Assembly: GCA_029532415.1 (NCBI GenBank)
Contig: JAQOTA010000044.1
Location: 1 to 64,000 of the forward strand
Direction of reading: 5' to 3'
Length of the DNA: 64,000 nucleotides
Source: Marasmius tenuissimus
Lineage: Eukaryota; Basidiomycota; Agaricomycetes; Agaricales; Marasmiaceae
Shown: positions 45,930-57,604 of the stretch, piece after piece
How the letters are laid out: each line of letters begins with the position of its first letter
Position numbering within the stretch: position 1 is the first letter of the stretch
Notes under the pieces: model-generated
What the model saw: only the letters and a program-made list of their open reading frames with translations
What the model was told of the DNA's origin: nothing
Databases searched by the model: none
Program-made: the position numbers and the translations under genes

Positions 45930-48900
45930 ATGAACCGGCAGTCGACGCTTCAACAACGCCCAGAGTCGGTCAACGACCTCAGCAAGCTTTCCAACATATC
46001 CGATGATGTCATTGTCGCCCACCTCAGGAAACGGTTTATGACTGATATTATCTGCACCAACATTGGCTCGAGCTGCTTGGTCGCCTTCAACCCCCACAAA
46101 TACGTCGCTTCGAACGCGGATTCGGTCTTGCACAAGTATGCTGCAGAGTACCGGAATGCGACCTTGATCAAGGAACTCCAGCCGCCGCACATATTCCAAC
46201 TGGCCAACAATGCCTATTACCATATGAAGAGGACTACGCAGGACCAAGCCATCGTCTTTGGGTGAGTTTTGGTTGCGTTGTCTCCCTTTCTTTCGTGGCC
46301 GCGTGCGGTCTATGGTGACCGTCACCGTGCTGCAGATTGTAATCCCGAATGGCTATGCCGTTTTCTCTTTCCACACATTTCGTTCTTCTCTTTCGGCGTT
46401 TTTGGACCTTACTAATTCCATTCCTTTCACAGCGGCGAAACCGGCTCTGGAAAATCCGAGTCCCGTCGTCTCGCCATCAAAACGATCCTCGAACTCTCCG
46501 TTTCCAATCCCGGAAAGAAGGGGTCCAAGCTCGCCAGCCAGGTCCCAGCAGCCGACTTCGTCCTCGAATCGTTCGGTGACGCACGTACTCTCTTCAACCC
46601 CAACGCCTCTCGACTCGGAAAGTACACCGAGTTGCAGTTCTCGGACCGTGGCCGTCTTACCGGTGTGAAGACCCTCGAATACTACCTTGAGAAGAACCGC
46701 GTTGCTGGTGCCCCGAGCGGCGAACGTAACTTTCACATTTTCTACTACCTCGTTGCTGGTGCTTCGCAGGAGGAACGGACCCACCTTCACCTCGGCGACA
46801 AGACCCAGTACCGAGGATTTAGCAGTCTGGTTCCGCGGCACATCTCTCGGTTGGCCAGCAGTGCCTGCTTCCACATGAAGAGGACCACGCAGGATTAGGG
46901 GCGTGGTCAATGGGGTTTCCAATGCAGCAGCGGCTGCTGCACTCTGCTGGCTCTGCCGGCGTGTGAGTGCTCCATATCGTTAGCGGCTGGTCCTGCTTGC
47001 CTTTGGCAGTGGCACCTAACCGTTGCGGTCGCACTCACATGCCAGGTATCCAGCTAGCGCAGCCCTGTTTCCTGTGGAACCCTAGGTTTCAACACCAGAC
47101 AGCACCGAAGCGGAGGTACCGACTTAGTCCTCCGAGAACTTCCTCGAGCGCAACCAGCACGAGCTCAACTCGGACTTGGTCTCTCTCCTTCGTGGTGGTG
47201 CAGGCGGCGCCGGTGCCGCCGGTGTCGGTTCAGGTGGAGGTGAAACTGGAGGATCTGCCAACCCATTCGTCGAGGGGTTATTCAGTGGCAAAGCCGTCGC
47301 TACGCAGGGCCACCCACGTAACGAAGAGACTATCGTCGGTGTTCAGCAGAACGTTAAACCCATGCGAGCTCCCTCAATGAGGAGGAAGGGTACCACCCGC
47401 CGGATGCCTGCCGCCCGTGAAATTGCCGATGCGGTGGTCGGTGAAGAATCTCCCTCCGGGAAGGACGACGAAGCAGCTGCAAAACCCGCTGGATGTGTTG
47501 CGGGAGGGTTCCGAGCGGCGTCGGATACGCTCTTCGAGACGTTGGACGAAGCTCAAGCTTGGTCCGTCTTCTGCGTCAACCCTAACGATTCGCAGCTTCT
47601 GAATCAGTTGGAGGGTAGGAGTGTGAAGGGCCAAGTTCGAAGTTTTGGGTTGGCGGAGATTGCGAAGAGGTGCGGGGTCGTGTTTGAGGTCAATATGACG
47701 CCGGACGAGTTTTGTGAGAGTTATGGGGAGGGATTGGCTGATGTTGGGGTTATGGAGGGTACAGAGAAGGAGAGGGTGCAGTGGGCGAGAACGGCGTTTG
47801 GGTTAGAGAGTGTGGATATTGTTCTTGGGAACCAGCAGGTGAGATTTTCTTCTCTTTTCTTCTCGTTGAACGGATAGCTGAGCTGCTTATAGGTCTACCT
47901 CTTGCAGGCGCCCTTCCACCTCCTAGAAGATCAACTTCGCTCACGGGACGTCGAAGAGCAGAAACGCAACCGTTTGCGGGACGCCGAGGCAGAGGTAGGA
48001 CTCGGTCCTCGTGCCCTCGCCGACCCGTGTGCTCCTTATCACTCTCCCGGTCTCGACGCTGCTGAAGGTGATGATCCTTGGGCAGCTGGCTACGGCGATG
48101 CCTTCAATGTCTCCAGTCAATACCTTCCCCTCGTCTCCAGCACTTCCACTTTCATTTGTGCCGGCCAATGCAACGAGAACTATCCGCTAGCCGGGTGACC
48201 AGCCAGCGAGACGATTCGGCTTCCAACTTTGGCTCGGAGAGCCGCGCCCCTTCACGGAACATATTCCACAACGCCGAGGAGGCAGGTTTGGCCAACGAGG
48301 AGGCTCTACTCGGCGAAGTTCAGGAGGGTGAGACGACCGAAATCGTCAAGGAAAGCTCTCCTTGTCGTCGTTGGGTCGCCTTGTGCTGGATCCTGACGTG
48401 GTGGCTCCCCAACCCATGCTTGACCTACATCGGTCGCATGAAGCGGTTGGATGCTCGACAGGCGTGGAGGGAGAAGCTCGCTCTCAACATGGTGGTTTGG
48501 TTCACTTGTGGATGCTCTATCTTCGTTATTGCCGTCCTCGGGCTGCTGATCTGTCCGACTCAGCACGTAGCACGTATGCGGCACGACTGAGCTGGTGGGT
48601 CACTCGTTCTAGAACAACCCGGATAATATCGTGGCAGCTACACGAGGGGAGGTTTTCGACTTGACGAAGCTCTCGCAGTTCCACCAGAGGGCTGTGCCGG
48701 TCATTGAGCCGGAGGTCTTGGCTTACAGGGGTAAATCCGCCGACGATATGTTCCCTATGCAGGTATGTCTCTTTGCTCGTTGCTTCGCGCGCTTCTCTAA
48801 CCTCTCTCGTTCTCTAGATCAGTGCCGTTTGCGGCGGTGTCAACGGAAACCTCAGTCCCTTCGTTTCATTCAACCCGAAGAACAACTTAAACCCCAGTGC

Positions 48901-48935
48901 TCTCTATCACAATTTCCGTTCCTACACCAGATGCT
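45930..48935 (+). pseudogene. Myosin-motor chitin synthase remnant 2 (catalytic core missing)
   Basis: It starts well. Exon 45930-46261 encodes the start of the myosin head (SNISDDVIVAHLRKRF, SCLVAFNPHKYV). A 171-nt intron and an exon from 46433 follow, with an intact P-loop GETGSGKSESRR, NPNASRLGKY and ERNFHIFYYLVAGA. After KTQYR (about 46815) homology breaks, and a stray copy of an earlier exon ends in a stop at 46898. The middle of the motor is missing. From 47120 to 47838, NFLERNQHELNSDLVSLLRG leads to the pre-membrane region. Exon 47893 onward gives VYLLQAPFHLLEDQLR and on to RWVALCWILTWWLPNPCLTYIGRMKR (48370-48440), with frameshifts near 48170 and 48570 and a stop near 48613. Homology ends at about 48935 (YHNFRSYT). 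The cytochrome b5-like and glycosyltransferase parts are absent. Confidence 0.8.
46838..46898 (+). repeat. Misplaced third copy of a myosin-head exon piece
   Basis: The segment reads HISRLASSACFHMKRTTQD and matches HIFQLANNAYYHMKRTTQD encoded at about 46180-46245, 600 bases upstream, and the copy at 32500-32570. It is joined directly after KTQYR of the next exon, so the exon order is scrambled. Confidence 0.65.
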
Positions 48936-49246
48936 GCTTTACATTCTCGCTGCGTACCTCCGGACTCTATAATAGTTTTTAAGTATAACAATTGCATGTA
49001 TGCATGATGTGCGAATATGATCCCAGCTTCAAGCAACGCTGCGGGGATGCGGGTTTGATAAGGGTTTGATAAGGGTTTTATTTGTAGTGCACCTCGTGTT
49101 CCATGCGCGCCGCAGCCAGGCTTCCACCAGCAGCACCGCCTCAACTATCCTTCCCTTCCTTCCCTGACCAGCTCTACCAACACTTTAGGCTTACCTCCCA
49201 TATTCCACCCTCCTCTTCATATTTTAGTTCCCTGCGCTACCATATC

Positions 49247-50855
49247 ATGGATGCACTTGACAGCCAGCTCAATTCTCCTCACGGCCGCGCCTTTCAAAGT
49301 TTCAGCAATCGCCTTGTCGCTGACACTGCTGAAGGTGCACAACTCCGGGCGTGTCTCGATGACCCAAATTCCTTTGACCTTGGTGAAGGCCAATACTTCT
49401 ACGAATGCTTGCACGAGGCAGTCGCAGAAACGACTTCCTCCAACCACAACGACAAGAGTTTATTCGCCGATTATCTTGCATGGAGCGGTCGTATCAAGCA
49501 GGCACTCCCCGAAGTAGCTGATCTTTGTCGGGCTTACACCAAGAATAAGAAAAACATTCTACGGAAGCGCCTCAACCTGGTTAATACCCTCCATCTCAAT
49601 CCTCAATCGTACGTACTAGCTCCATCCACTTTTGTGTGTATTTGCTAAATACATTCCAGTGACAAGACGAGAGAACACGCAGAGCAGATCTTTGAGAACG
49701 TGAAGATCATTGTGCTCGACGAGGAGACACTCCAGCAATCAGCATATCCACCCAAAGATTTTTGGATGGTCGAGTCAGAGGCGATTCGCCACAGATGGGA
49801 GAGGCACCTGGATGAGCGCATCCCTGCTGATTCCCGCAGAAAAGAAAAGCCAGTCATGGTGGTGGACCCGGAGAAGTTGAACTACGATCTTGGACCTGAG
49901 GAGTCTGCTATGTTTGTTAACAAGCAGGGAGAGCTGCAGTTTCTTGTTCTGAGAGATTTCTGCGGGTCAAAGGAGGTGAGGGAGTGGTGTGACATTGTCA
50001 TCCGGCAACATGTTGATGTGAAGAGGAATGTGAGGGTGCGTGCTACTGCCATTATCCATGGTGTACCACTGTGTAGTCTACTCATACAGATGCCTTACAG
50101 AAAGAAGATCCTGGCAGTGTTGTCCTCACTGGCTTCAGTGCTGGAGCAAGATCTGCGCGTTCATTTGGCTGGGTCCGCAATCTTGTGAGGAAACGCGGTG
50201 TCACCTCCACCCTTGAGCAGGATGGGGCTTCAGCCAATGCCATATTTTGGAATATGGCACGGGGAATACTCGGAAACCATCCAAAAGCTTCTCAGATCAT
50301 TACTGACACTGAGAACTTCATCATGAAGGAGGATCTCTACCGCAATGATCGAGAAGCATGGGAGGGAGGGCGAGGTGGTCAATATTGGGCTGATGTGGGT
50401 GATGGTGAACCCATTCTGTTCAACAATGCAGAGCTTGCACCACCTTCTGGAGCATTTGCAGTCAACTACACTAGGTATGTTTTGCTTGCACCCTTATATA
50501 ATAGCTACTTAGTCCGTCCAGATGCGTCCACACGGAGCGCCAGCCACACAAGTTCGTCCTATCATGGACGACAAGCCGCGATGGCTCCATTGAGCGAGGC
50601 GGTCATTTCTATAACTGCCGCCTTCGCACCCGGGTACAGGCAGCTCGCAACACACTTGTTGTGCACATCCCTGAGGAGGAGCATGGTACCAGTCTACAAG
50701 ATGTGGACCCCAAAGATCCAGAGCCTGAGGAGGTAAACCAGGCTGGCATGTCAATCTTTACTTCTAGCGCGTTGCCAGGAGTCTTCAAGAAATTTATAAA
50801 TGGCCTTATAACCTGCGAGGAGGCTCAAGAGATGGCATTTGCAGATGTAGAGTAG
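49247..50855 (+). CDS. Intact 484-residue protein of unknown function
   Basis: Four exons join in frame: 49247-49608, 49660-50035, 50101-50474 and 50513-50855, with introns of 51, 65 and 38 nt (GTACGT, GTGCGT and GTATGT donors). The ATG at 49247 has a strong context (A at -3, G at +4) after a pyrimidine-rich leader; an in-frame ATG at 49103 has a poor one. The protein starts MDALDSQLNSPHGRAFQSFSN. In its C-terminal third, GSIERGGHFYN precedes ARNTLVVHIPEEEHGTSL. I recall similar 'GG.F...NTLLVHVP.xEHGTS' strings in expanded basidiomycete proteins that may have a cupin or 2-oxoglutarate-oxygenase-like fold, but no canonical HxD is present, so function is not assigned. It sits 190 bp before the giant palindrome. 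Confidence 0.65.
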
Positions 50856-51042
50856 CTGTGCTGATTTTACCCAGCTACGAAGTGCCCAGTGGTTACATAT
50901 GGGACATATATTGGAAATTTTGACCGCGACTCTTTATGGCACCTTGCAGCAGTTTTAGGCTATGAATCCTCTAGAGAATCTCCTATTATCTACTTGGTCC
51001 AAGATGTATTTGCAAATTTTCAAACAATTTTTGGGACTATGG

Positions 51043-51735
51043 CGACTGCAGGTCGAGCGCCAGATACGGTCCCCGACTTTTGAGCCGAGGTTACGGGGTT
51101 CCCGCCGACCGATTGGCTCAATTTTTTTTTTATGGATAGCTGGAACCCAGTAGAGTAATACAGTAGCATTCGATCCACCGATATCGTCGTGTTTCCAATA
51201 GATCATGAGCCCGACACGTCGGGGTCGAAATGCCGGAAATTGCCGGAGTGGCGGGAAGTTCGATGTAGGTTACGGGAAACGATTGAGAGTTCAGACGCCG
51301 GACATATGGCGAATCAAAGGTACCCTAAAGGTTATCTTAATGGTATATTTTGTTTGAGGAACGGTGGGGAACTGACCGAACAAATATGGCGTTGTATCTC
51401 GGTCAGTTCCCCACCGTTCCTCAAACAAAATATACCATTAAGATAACCTTTAGGGTACCTTTGATTCGCCATATGTCCGGCGTCTGAACTCTCAATCGTT
51501 TCCCGTAACCTACATCGAACTTCCCGCCACTCCGGCAATTTCCGGCATTTCGACCCCGACGTGTCGGGCTCATGATCTATTGGAAACACGACGATATCGG
51601 TGGATCGAATGCTACTGTATTACTCTACTGGGTTCCAGCTATCCATAAAAAAAAAATTGAGCCAATCGGTCGGCGGGAACCCCGTAACCTCGGCTCAAAA
51701 GTCAGGGACCGTATCTGGCGCTCGACCTGCAGTCG
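51043..51735. repeat. Near-perfect 693-bp palindrome (337-bp arms, 19-nt loop)
   Basis: The left arm (51043-51379) and right arm (51399-51735) are reverse complements with one mismatch noticed (ccccgac versus gtcaggg). Symmetry about 51389 is exact over the whole length, including a 10-base T/A run. The spacer is only 19 nt. Identical 75-residue frames therefore start on both strands. There is no known transposon protein and no clear flanking duplication. It could be a recent fold-back insertion, a hairpin-RNA locus, or an artefact of a folded read. Confidence 0.9.
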
Positions 51736-54700
51736 AGCGCGGGTCCTATGAGTAGTAAATTAGCACACACGCTGGGTTCATTTTTAGAGAGACAGCAGAT
51801 GATACAGGTTATTCAACGCACATCTGATGGGGGGACTTCCCAGTCAAACATCATTTCGACGAACACACCTCTAAACCAGTTTGCCACACCCCTGTTCTCG
51901 CCGAGTCTGGGAGCTGCGTAAGCCTATCGTACTACCGAGATCCGCCATATATTGCAGTGATTCACGTAGTGTCACGACTAGCATGTACAATTGAATCAGA
52001 TAACACCCAAAGATCAGCTCGAAGGTTGGGGACACAAGAAGTCAACCTTTAGATTCATCGTGACTGGCAACCAGACCCACAGACATCTAGATGGAAGATA
52101 GCCACTGCCAACGGTAGTGAGCAATCGTACCCCACCGCGTTTTCATTCTCAAGAACAACAGAGAGAGGCAAAGACCACAAAAGAGGTCGAGGGAATTTGA
52201 TGGTGTGGTATATACATTCGGGGCGAGTACATCTCTATTAAACTCACCTTATCCCCATCCTCCGCCCGACGAGCATCATTGTAAGATCAAATTGTCGTGT
52301 TCAACGCCTTCCGAGCCACAGGGGTAACCTATCAGTGGAAGAGAAACCCGGTTAGTACAGCCAACATGCAATTACGGGTATGAAGATATGCCTTACATGT
52401 AGGGTTGACGCCGTCATATGGAACTGAGTCCTCTCGCAGCTGATCATGTGTCGTTCATCCAATGACACATTCCTCGGATATGTTTACTCTCATCGCCGCA
52501 GGAGCTCGGCATTGGGATTGTAAAGTTTCAGCAAAACCTTGTTGATCTGAACAAAAACCCATCCATTAGCGACACGAACCAAACATACGAAGAAGCAGAA
52601 CCACGTACGAGCACCAGTCGAATTTGGTTCCCGAAATGAAACCGTCCCGAGCGTCTTGCATCCCGGTCTTTCAGAACGTAAAGATTGTGGACCTATCGTC
52701 AACGACGAGAGTGTGTCAATTTGTGAATCAGGAGTCTGATTTTCACACAGAAGACGAAGCTTCGCTTATAGCTACCTCCAGACTAAGCAATTCGTCACAA
52801 CAAAGTGTAAAGATCGGGAGTGAGTTAAAAACGTACCCTGCGTGAAAATCAGAGGTTCTTGTTGCCGGGGAGTAGTGACCATCACGACCCTGGGTAAACG
52901 AGGCTTCATTGTCTCGTGGTGCCAGACCTAGGTTAAAAGAGGTTTTTGTCAGTACAAGACCTGCGAACGGACCTCAACGGCGTTTTCATACGAATAGGTG
53001 AACACACGAGCACCCATTCTTCGTCTTTTTTTTGGCATGGCTACATTCGATGGAGGACTCACCGTCGTCGGTAATTGGTGATGCGAGCTTATTGGTAATT
53101 GCCAGATCAGGTACGTCGATCTATAAAGCCCTTTCGAGTACCTACAGATATGGATGTAAAGGAACTCAACGTTTAGTGTGCTAGCGACTGAACGGGCTGG
53201 ATGGCAGCCTATTGGGGAGAATGAATGTTGTGCCAGCCTAATGGAGTTGTTTGGACTAGAAAACCCCACCGAGGTAGTTGCCGCAATAGAGAAACAAGGG
53301 TGCAGCGACTGAGTTAGGATGGGGGACTTCTGAGGTGCGTTTTGGGATTCGAGCGAGTAGGAAAACGATGGGAGCTGTACCGTCGGTGGTGATGCATGGA
53401 AGTCATCGCCGAACGTTCACGGAGACGTCTAGAGTCGAAAAGAACTTATCAGTAAAAGCCTACTGTGGAGCCAATAACACGTACCAAGATCATCGAAGAA
53501 CCGCGCCGAAATGAGATCCGTAATAACTTGCGCTGGAACTCGATTTGAGTGGATATGGCACCTAGTTGCGCTGGTTGCCTCCAATGGCGGTCGTAGTCAT
53601 ATCCCTCATTCCGTGCAAGATCCTGCTGGTCGGCGGTGCGATGGCGATAGCATTCCGAGATTGAGTAAAGCAACAGCTAGATTTTCTATCAGGATAGCAA
53701 GTCCAAGGGTAGGAAGAGATCACGTACCGTGGCGCTTAGCAGATATCAACGAACCATCGTCTCAAAAGCCATCTCGACCAAATCCATCACGTTGGGTAAC
53801 CAAAAGGGGACAGAGGACGCTGGAAGCAAAGATATAAAGCTCTGAAAAAGACCGATGGTTCTCCATCTCCTTCTTGGCAAGAACAGATTGAGAATCTCGT
53901 CTTCTACGCCTGATAACTGAGTGCAATGACCCAGTCAGCGAAAGGGTTCGGTTCTCGCATGAATGAGTTGAGACTAACCAAAAAGCGTTGAATTGGTCAT
54001 AGCCAATCACCCGCGAGCCATATCACTACTGATCTTGGATCTCTTCTACAGTTTTGTAATGGCGAGCGAGGTCATGCCAATGGTGGTCGGGAAGCCTTGT
54101 TTGGTCTTTGTTTGGCAAAGACGTTGAGACTTGCCGGCAGCTCCGGATGAGCACAGGCCCGCCGCACCGACCGGTGGTCGTCCCTCACGATCACCTGTTT
54201 GCATCCTTACCCCCACCCAAACCCTCATATACACGGGTACCTCTACAAATTCTCTGATCTCGAAAGACGCAGTAGGTCGCTATGGTCTGCTCTACGGATT
54301 TTCGAGTGATAACTGGCGATTAATGGCGTTGTTGGCTCGTCATTTTTCCAGAATCCCGATCCCCAAGCTTGTTGCGTTCACGCTCTTCGCGGCGAAAGAA
54401 GTGATCTCACAGCGCTGTCGCGGTTCTTCTCCGTCGGTATCGATTCCAGTTCGCTTACGTGCACTCATAAATTTTCACCACCTGTTCCATCATAGCCTTG
54501 GGACTTGGACGAGATTCTGCCTCCCCGTTTCCGCCTCATATTTAGGAATTTCACTCACTCCCATCAGATGCCCGTTGCGTCGATCAAATGTTGCTTGTTT
54601 AATCTTCGTAATTTTTATGTGAGCCCGTGGAGGTAGGACTCTCGTGGTTTCCAGCATTCCTTAAACCATGGGCTGCTGTCGGAGCGAATATTGTGGCGTG

Positions 54701-55540
54701 GGGTCGAGCACTAGGCTTGTGCTAGGTCTGTCATTGTGCTGGCACCACCCAAATTCGGGGCATAAAGGTGATGTTTCAGCCCATTGAGGGCGATGTTAAT
54801 CACAACTATGGACGTGGAATTCACCTAGCACCGTCGGAAAGGGTCAAGATTGATGGCGTGTCTGTCTCCAATGTGTCATTCCTCGTTCAGTCAGAGTGCG
54901 CTTGTACTAATAAAGCCAGGGGAGATTATTCCTCAGAACCAGTTGTGCAAAGCTTCCTGGGTATAGTGTTTTGTTTCGGAAAAGTATTGAGACCAGACTC
55001 AGGGTTATGGACTATTTCATACCGCTACTGTTCTCCCGCACGGTAAACGGAATGGGTCATTGTACATAGTTGCAATTGTGTCTGCGAGCGCGACGAATCG
55101 GGTAATTATGCATCTGCTGAGTGCACTACAACTGCTCGAATGACGCACGGGAGTGGAAGGCACTGAAGTTGTGGGGACGGGGCGAACAAGCACAATCGGG
55201 TCGGCGGTAGGGTACAATTTCACGCCCGGGTCCGTCTTTTCGGACCACACTAATTCAAAGGCCATGTAGTAAAGGCAAGGCAAAGGCAAGGTAAAGGTAG
55301 TGTGGAGGTAAGCTGGAATACGGGTGATTGTAAGGTATAAATATGTGGAGAAATACTGAAGGCAAGTTGAGCGTCAAATGAATGAAGAGAAAGGTACTAA
55401 GCACTCAATGGGTGGACCTCTCGTGGGGTGGAGATTACCCCGCGGGAAGGTAGAAACTATCCCACCCTCTGCGGATGTCTATATCGTGGCTCATGGACCG
55501 CCATGTCTTTCTGAGGGCCTCAATTCCTGACCGAACCATC
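51736..55540. other. Region without a supported gene
   Basis: The longest frames (52949-53269 minus, 54131-54622 plus) have no domain. A minus frame at 55017-55289 includes AFELVWSEKTDPGVKLYP and IVLVRPVP, which faintly resembles the end of an acetyltransferase-type protein, but is too short to call. A purine-rich 'aaggcaaggcaaaggcaagg' tract lies near 55270. Confidence 0.35.
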
Positions 55541-57440
55541 CTCTCGAGCAGCAGACAACATTTACCCAATAGCCAACCTCTTCACGGTCATCTTCATGAG
55601 CCCATCAAAACCTGAAACATTAAAGTCCAAGTGAACACCGGACACTGGGGGCAGAAGGCGTCTCGGTTGAGTCTCATCCGAGACGGTCTCGGGTGAGAGC
55701 AACTTGAGAAATGGCCTCGAGGCCTCCATGTGCCCAATTAGCGGAGTTTGGAACCTAACGAGCAATATTAGGGCGGTTGTCACACAGAGCTCAAGCTCAT
55801 GTTTTGCCTCGGTCCCCATGCCATGCCCGCAAATCAATTGTCGGATCCCAAAGAGTCGAAAAATCTTCGGCGGGGACCCTTTGATGGTTGAGATTTCAAG
55901 CCCCGCGGACAAGTCTACGGCGTAAACAAGGTATATTCCCAAGTACCGACGTGACAGTCATCACAGGTTGGGCTCACCAAGTCTATTGAGTCCCCAGGGT
56001 GTGTTTGAAACCCCGCTGATCAAACTCAATGAGGCCTCAAGTTGCTCTCAAGTTGCCCTCACCCGAGACCGTCTCGGTTGAGTCTCAACCGAGATGCCTT
56101 CTGCCCCCAGTGGGAGCGGGTCGCATCATCGCTGCTACCCTTCAGGAAAACTTTGGAATTGATTAAAAACGCTCGAACCAGCCTTCCACCCTCGTAAAAC
56201 CCATACCCAGCGATCCGCTCGTCGTCAATAGGGATCTCAGTTATTTGGGTGTTCCCGCCCTTTCTTACGGCCTCCGCAGCGGTGATGGCTGCATAATGCT
56301 GTGGTTGAACGTGTGGCGGTAATGGCTCGGGTAGCTCGGATCCGTCGGCGATTGACCGAGTTAGTGTTACGGGTTGGATGTACAGAAACTCAGTGAGGAT
56401 ATGACGAAAGCGAGGGTGGGGCGGACGACTGACGAAGTTGTACTTGTAACCGATGCCCTGGTGGAAGGATACTCTGATAATTTTGAGTGTGCGCCTACGA
56501 TTGAATGGCCGATTAGTTTGTATAGATAACAGAGGGGCGGAAATGCTCAATGACACACGCGAATAGGGCGTAGTTTAACGTCCACAATGCCGCGCCTCAA
56601 GATAGTGGTTAATCCAAAAACTCCGAGTCAGAGAGAGTAAAACATTGCTCACCAGCAGTGTTCGACACGCCCGCGACTCAGAGGCGTTGTGAAGATAAAA
56701 ACCCGACGTGACAAGGGTAGCTATTCGTTCTGCCGAAGATGTACTCGAGGCCCTTGCCGTTCACTGCGGTGATATTAGGAGTGAACTGAGTGAGGTTAGA
56801 CCGAACGTTGGCTTTGGCCATTGGTTGTTGGAGGAGTGAGATATCGCCACCACCAAGACGTCGGCCAAAGTAGGGTATGTTGATTCAAACCATGTTCTCG
56901 GAAGACGACGAGGTGAGTGTACCTATAGAGGTGCTGAAAGAAGCTCTCCGAGGCTTAGGCGCGGCTCGAGTGAATAATTCGAGGGCTTACATCGCGATCA
57001 AAGGTCCAGGCTCAGAGTCAAGTATGTTGTTGTCCAAGAGACTTTGTGCCGTGAAACCGATGTCAGGACCAAGGAACGAGAAGCCACCTCCGAGGAACTT
57101 GGTGAATGTCACTGGGGTTATACCTGCAGCGACCGAAACGTTCTGAGCGAAATTTGACCATCTGTATTGGGCAACATTAGAGACGGATGCATGGATAGAT
57201 GAACTCCGCGCACTCATCGGTACACTCCACAACAGTATAGTTCGGAGACCGGAAACCATTCATGGCGAATATATCTGCCTCGTTCCAATCTCGATAAAGT
57301 CCAACTTTATACCCGCATGCTTTATTTCTGACCGGATACTCCCATGCCCGTTAGCCAAGATCCCAAGACCATGTCGTTCATGCAATGTCGGTTCTGGCAG
57401 CCAGAAATAGTGAGCGAGAGAATAGGAACATTGTGGTTCT
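55541..57440 (-). pseudogene. GH79 family glycoside hydrolase, frameshifted and transposon-split
   Basis: GH79 enzymes remove glucuronic acid from glycans. Blocks in order on the minus strand: GIKLDFIEI then, one base out of frame, NEADIFAMNGFRSPNYTV (about 57250-57330), the region with the acid/base Glu of the family's E-x-G-N-E motif; WSNFAQNVSVAAGI and DNNILDSEPGPLI (56987-57160); LLQQPMAKANVRSNLT and GLEYIFGRTNSY (56730-56860), where family members have GETNS; FHQGIGYKYNF (about 56450); and the C-terminal domain PPHVQPQHYAAI...IAGYGFYEGGRLVRAFLIN ending MTVKRLAIG at 55562. A 470-bp element splits the last domain after DDATRS; joining its flanks restores frame. The 1-nt loss in the E-x-G-N-E motif and stops near 56700 show decay. 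Confidence 0.8.
55643..56112. mobile_element. CACTA-type MITE (470 bp) with GGA target duplication
   Basis: The ends CACTGGGGGCAGAAGGC and its near-perfect complement belong to a terminal inverted repeat of about 66 bp (a few mismatches), ending inward at CAACTTGAG/CTCAAGTTG. The CACTG...CAGTG termini and a 3-bp target duplication (GGA at 55640-55642 and 56113-56115) are the signature of CACTA/EnSpm-like elements. It has no coding capacity. Removing the element and one GGA leaves the GH79 reading frame continuous, so the insertion site is certain. Confidence 0.9.
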
Positions 57441-57604
57441 GAATAAACGTAAGACTCTGCCGAACAGTTGATCTTTGTTGACCTAATTATAATGACCTAA
57501 TTGCGGGGCCTGACAGCATGGCCCTACAAGGTCCTACGAACTTTCTCAGTGCCCACCGTCATCCTTGCCATCATCACCAATAGATACGTCTAGACCAGCG
57601 CAAA

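Noticed and set aside
45930..48935. A functional chitin synthase with myosin motor
   Set aside because: The P-loop exon is intact, but the motor middle and the whole glycosyltransferase core are absent, and several stops and frameshifts are present.
51189..51589. Two identical 85-residue frames on opposite strands
   Set aside because: They are an automatic result of the palindrome's symmetry. Neither has a motif or splice signals, so I do not call genes.
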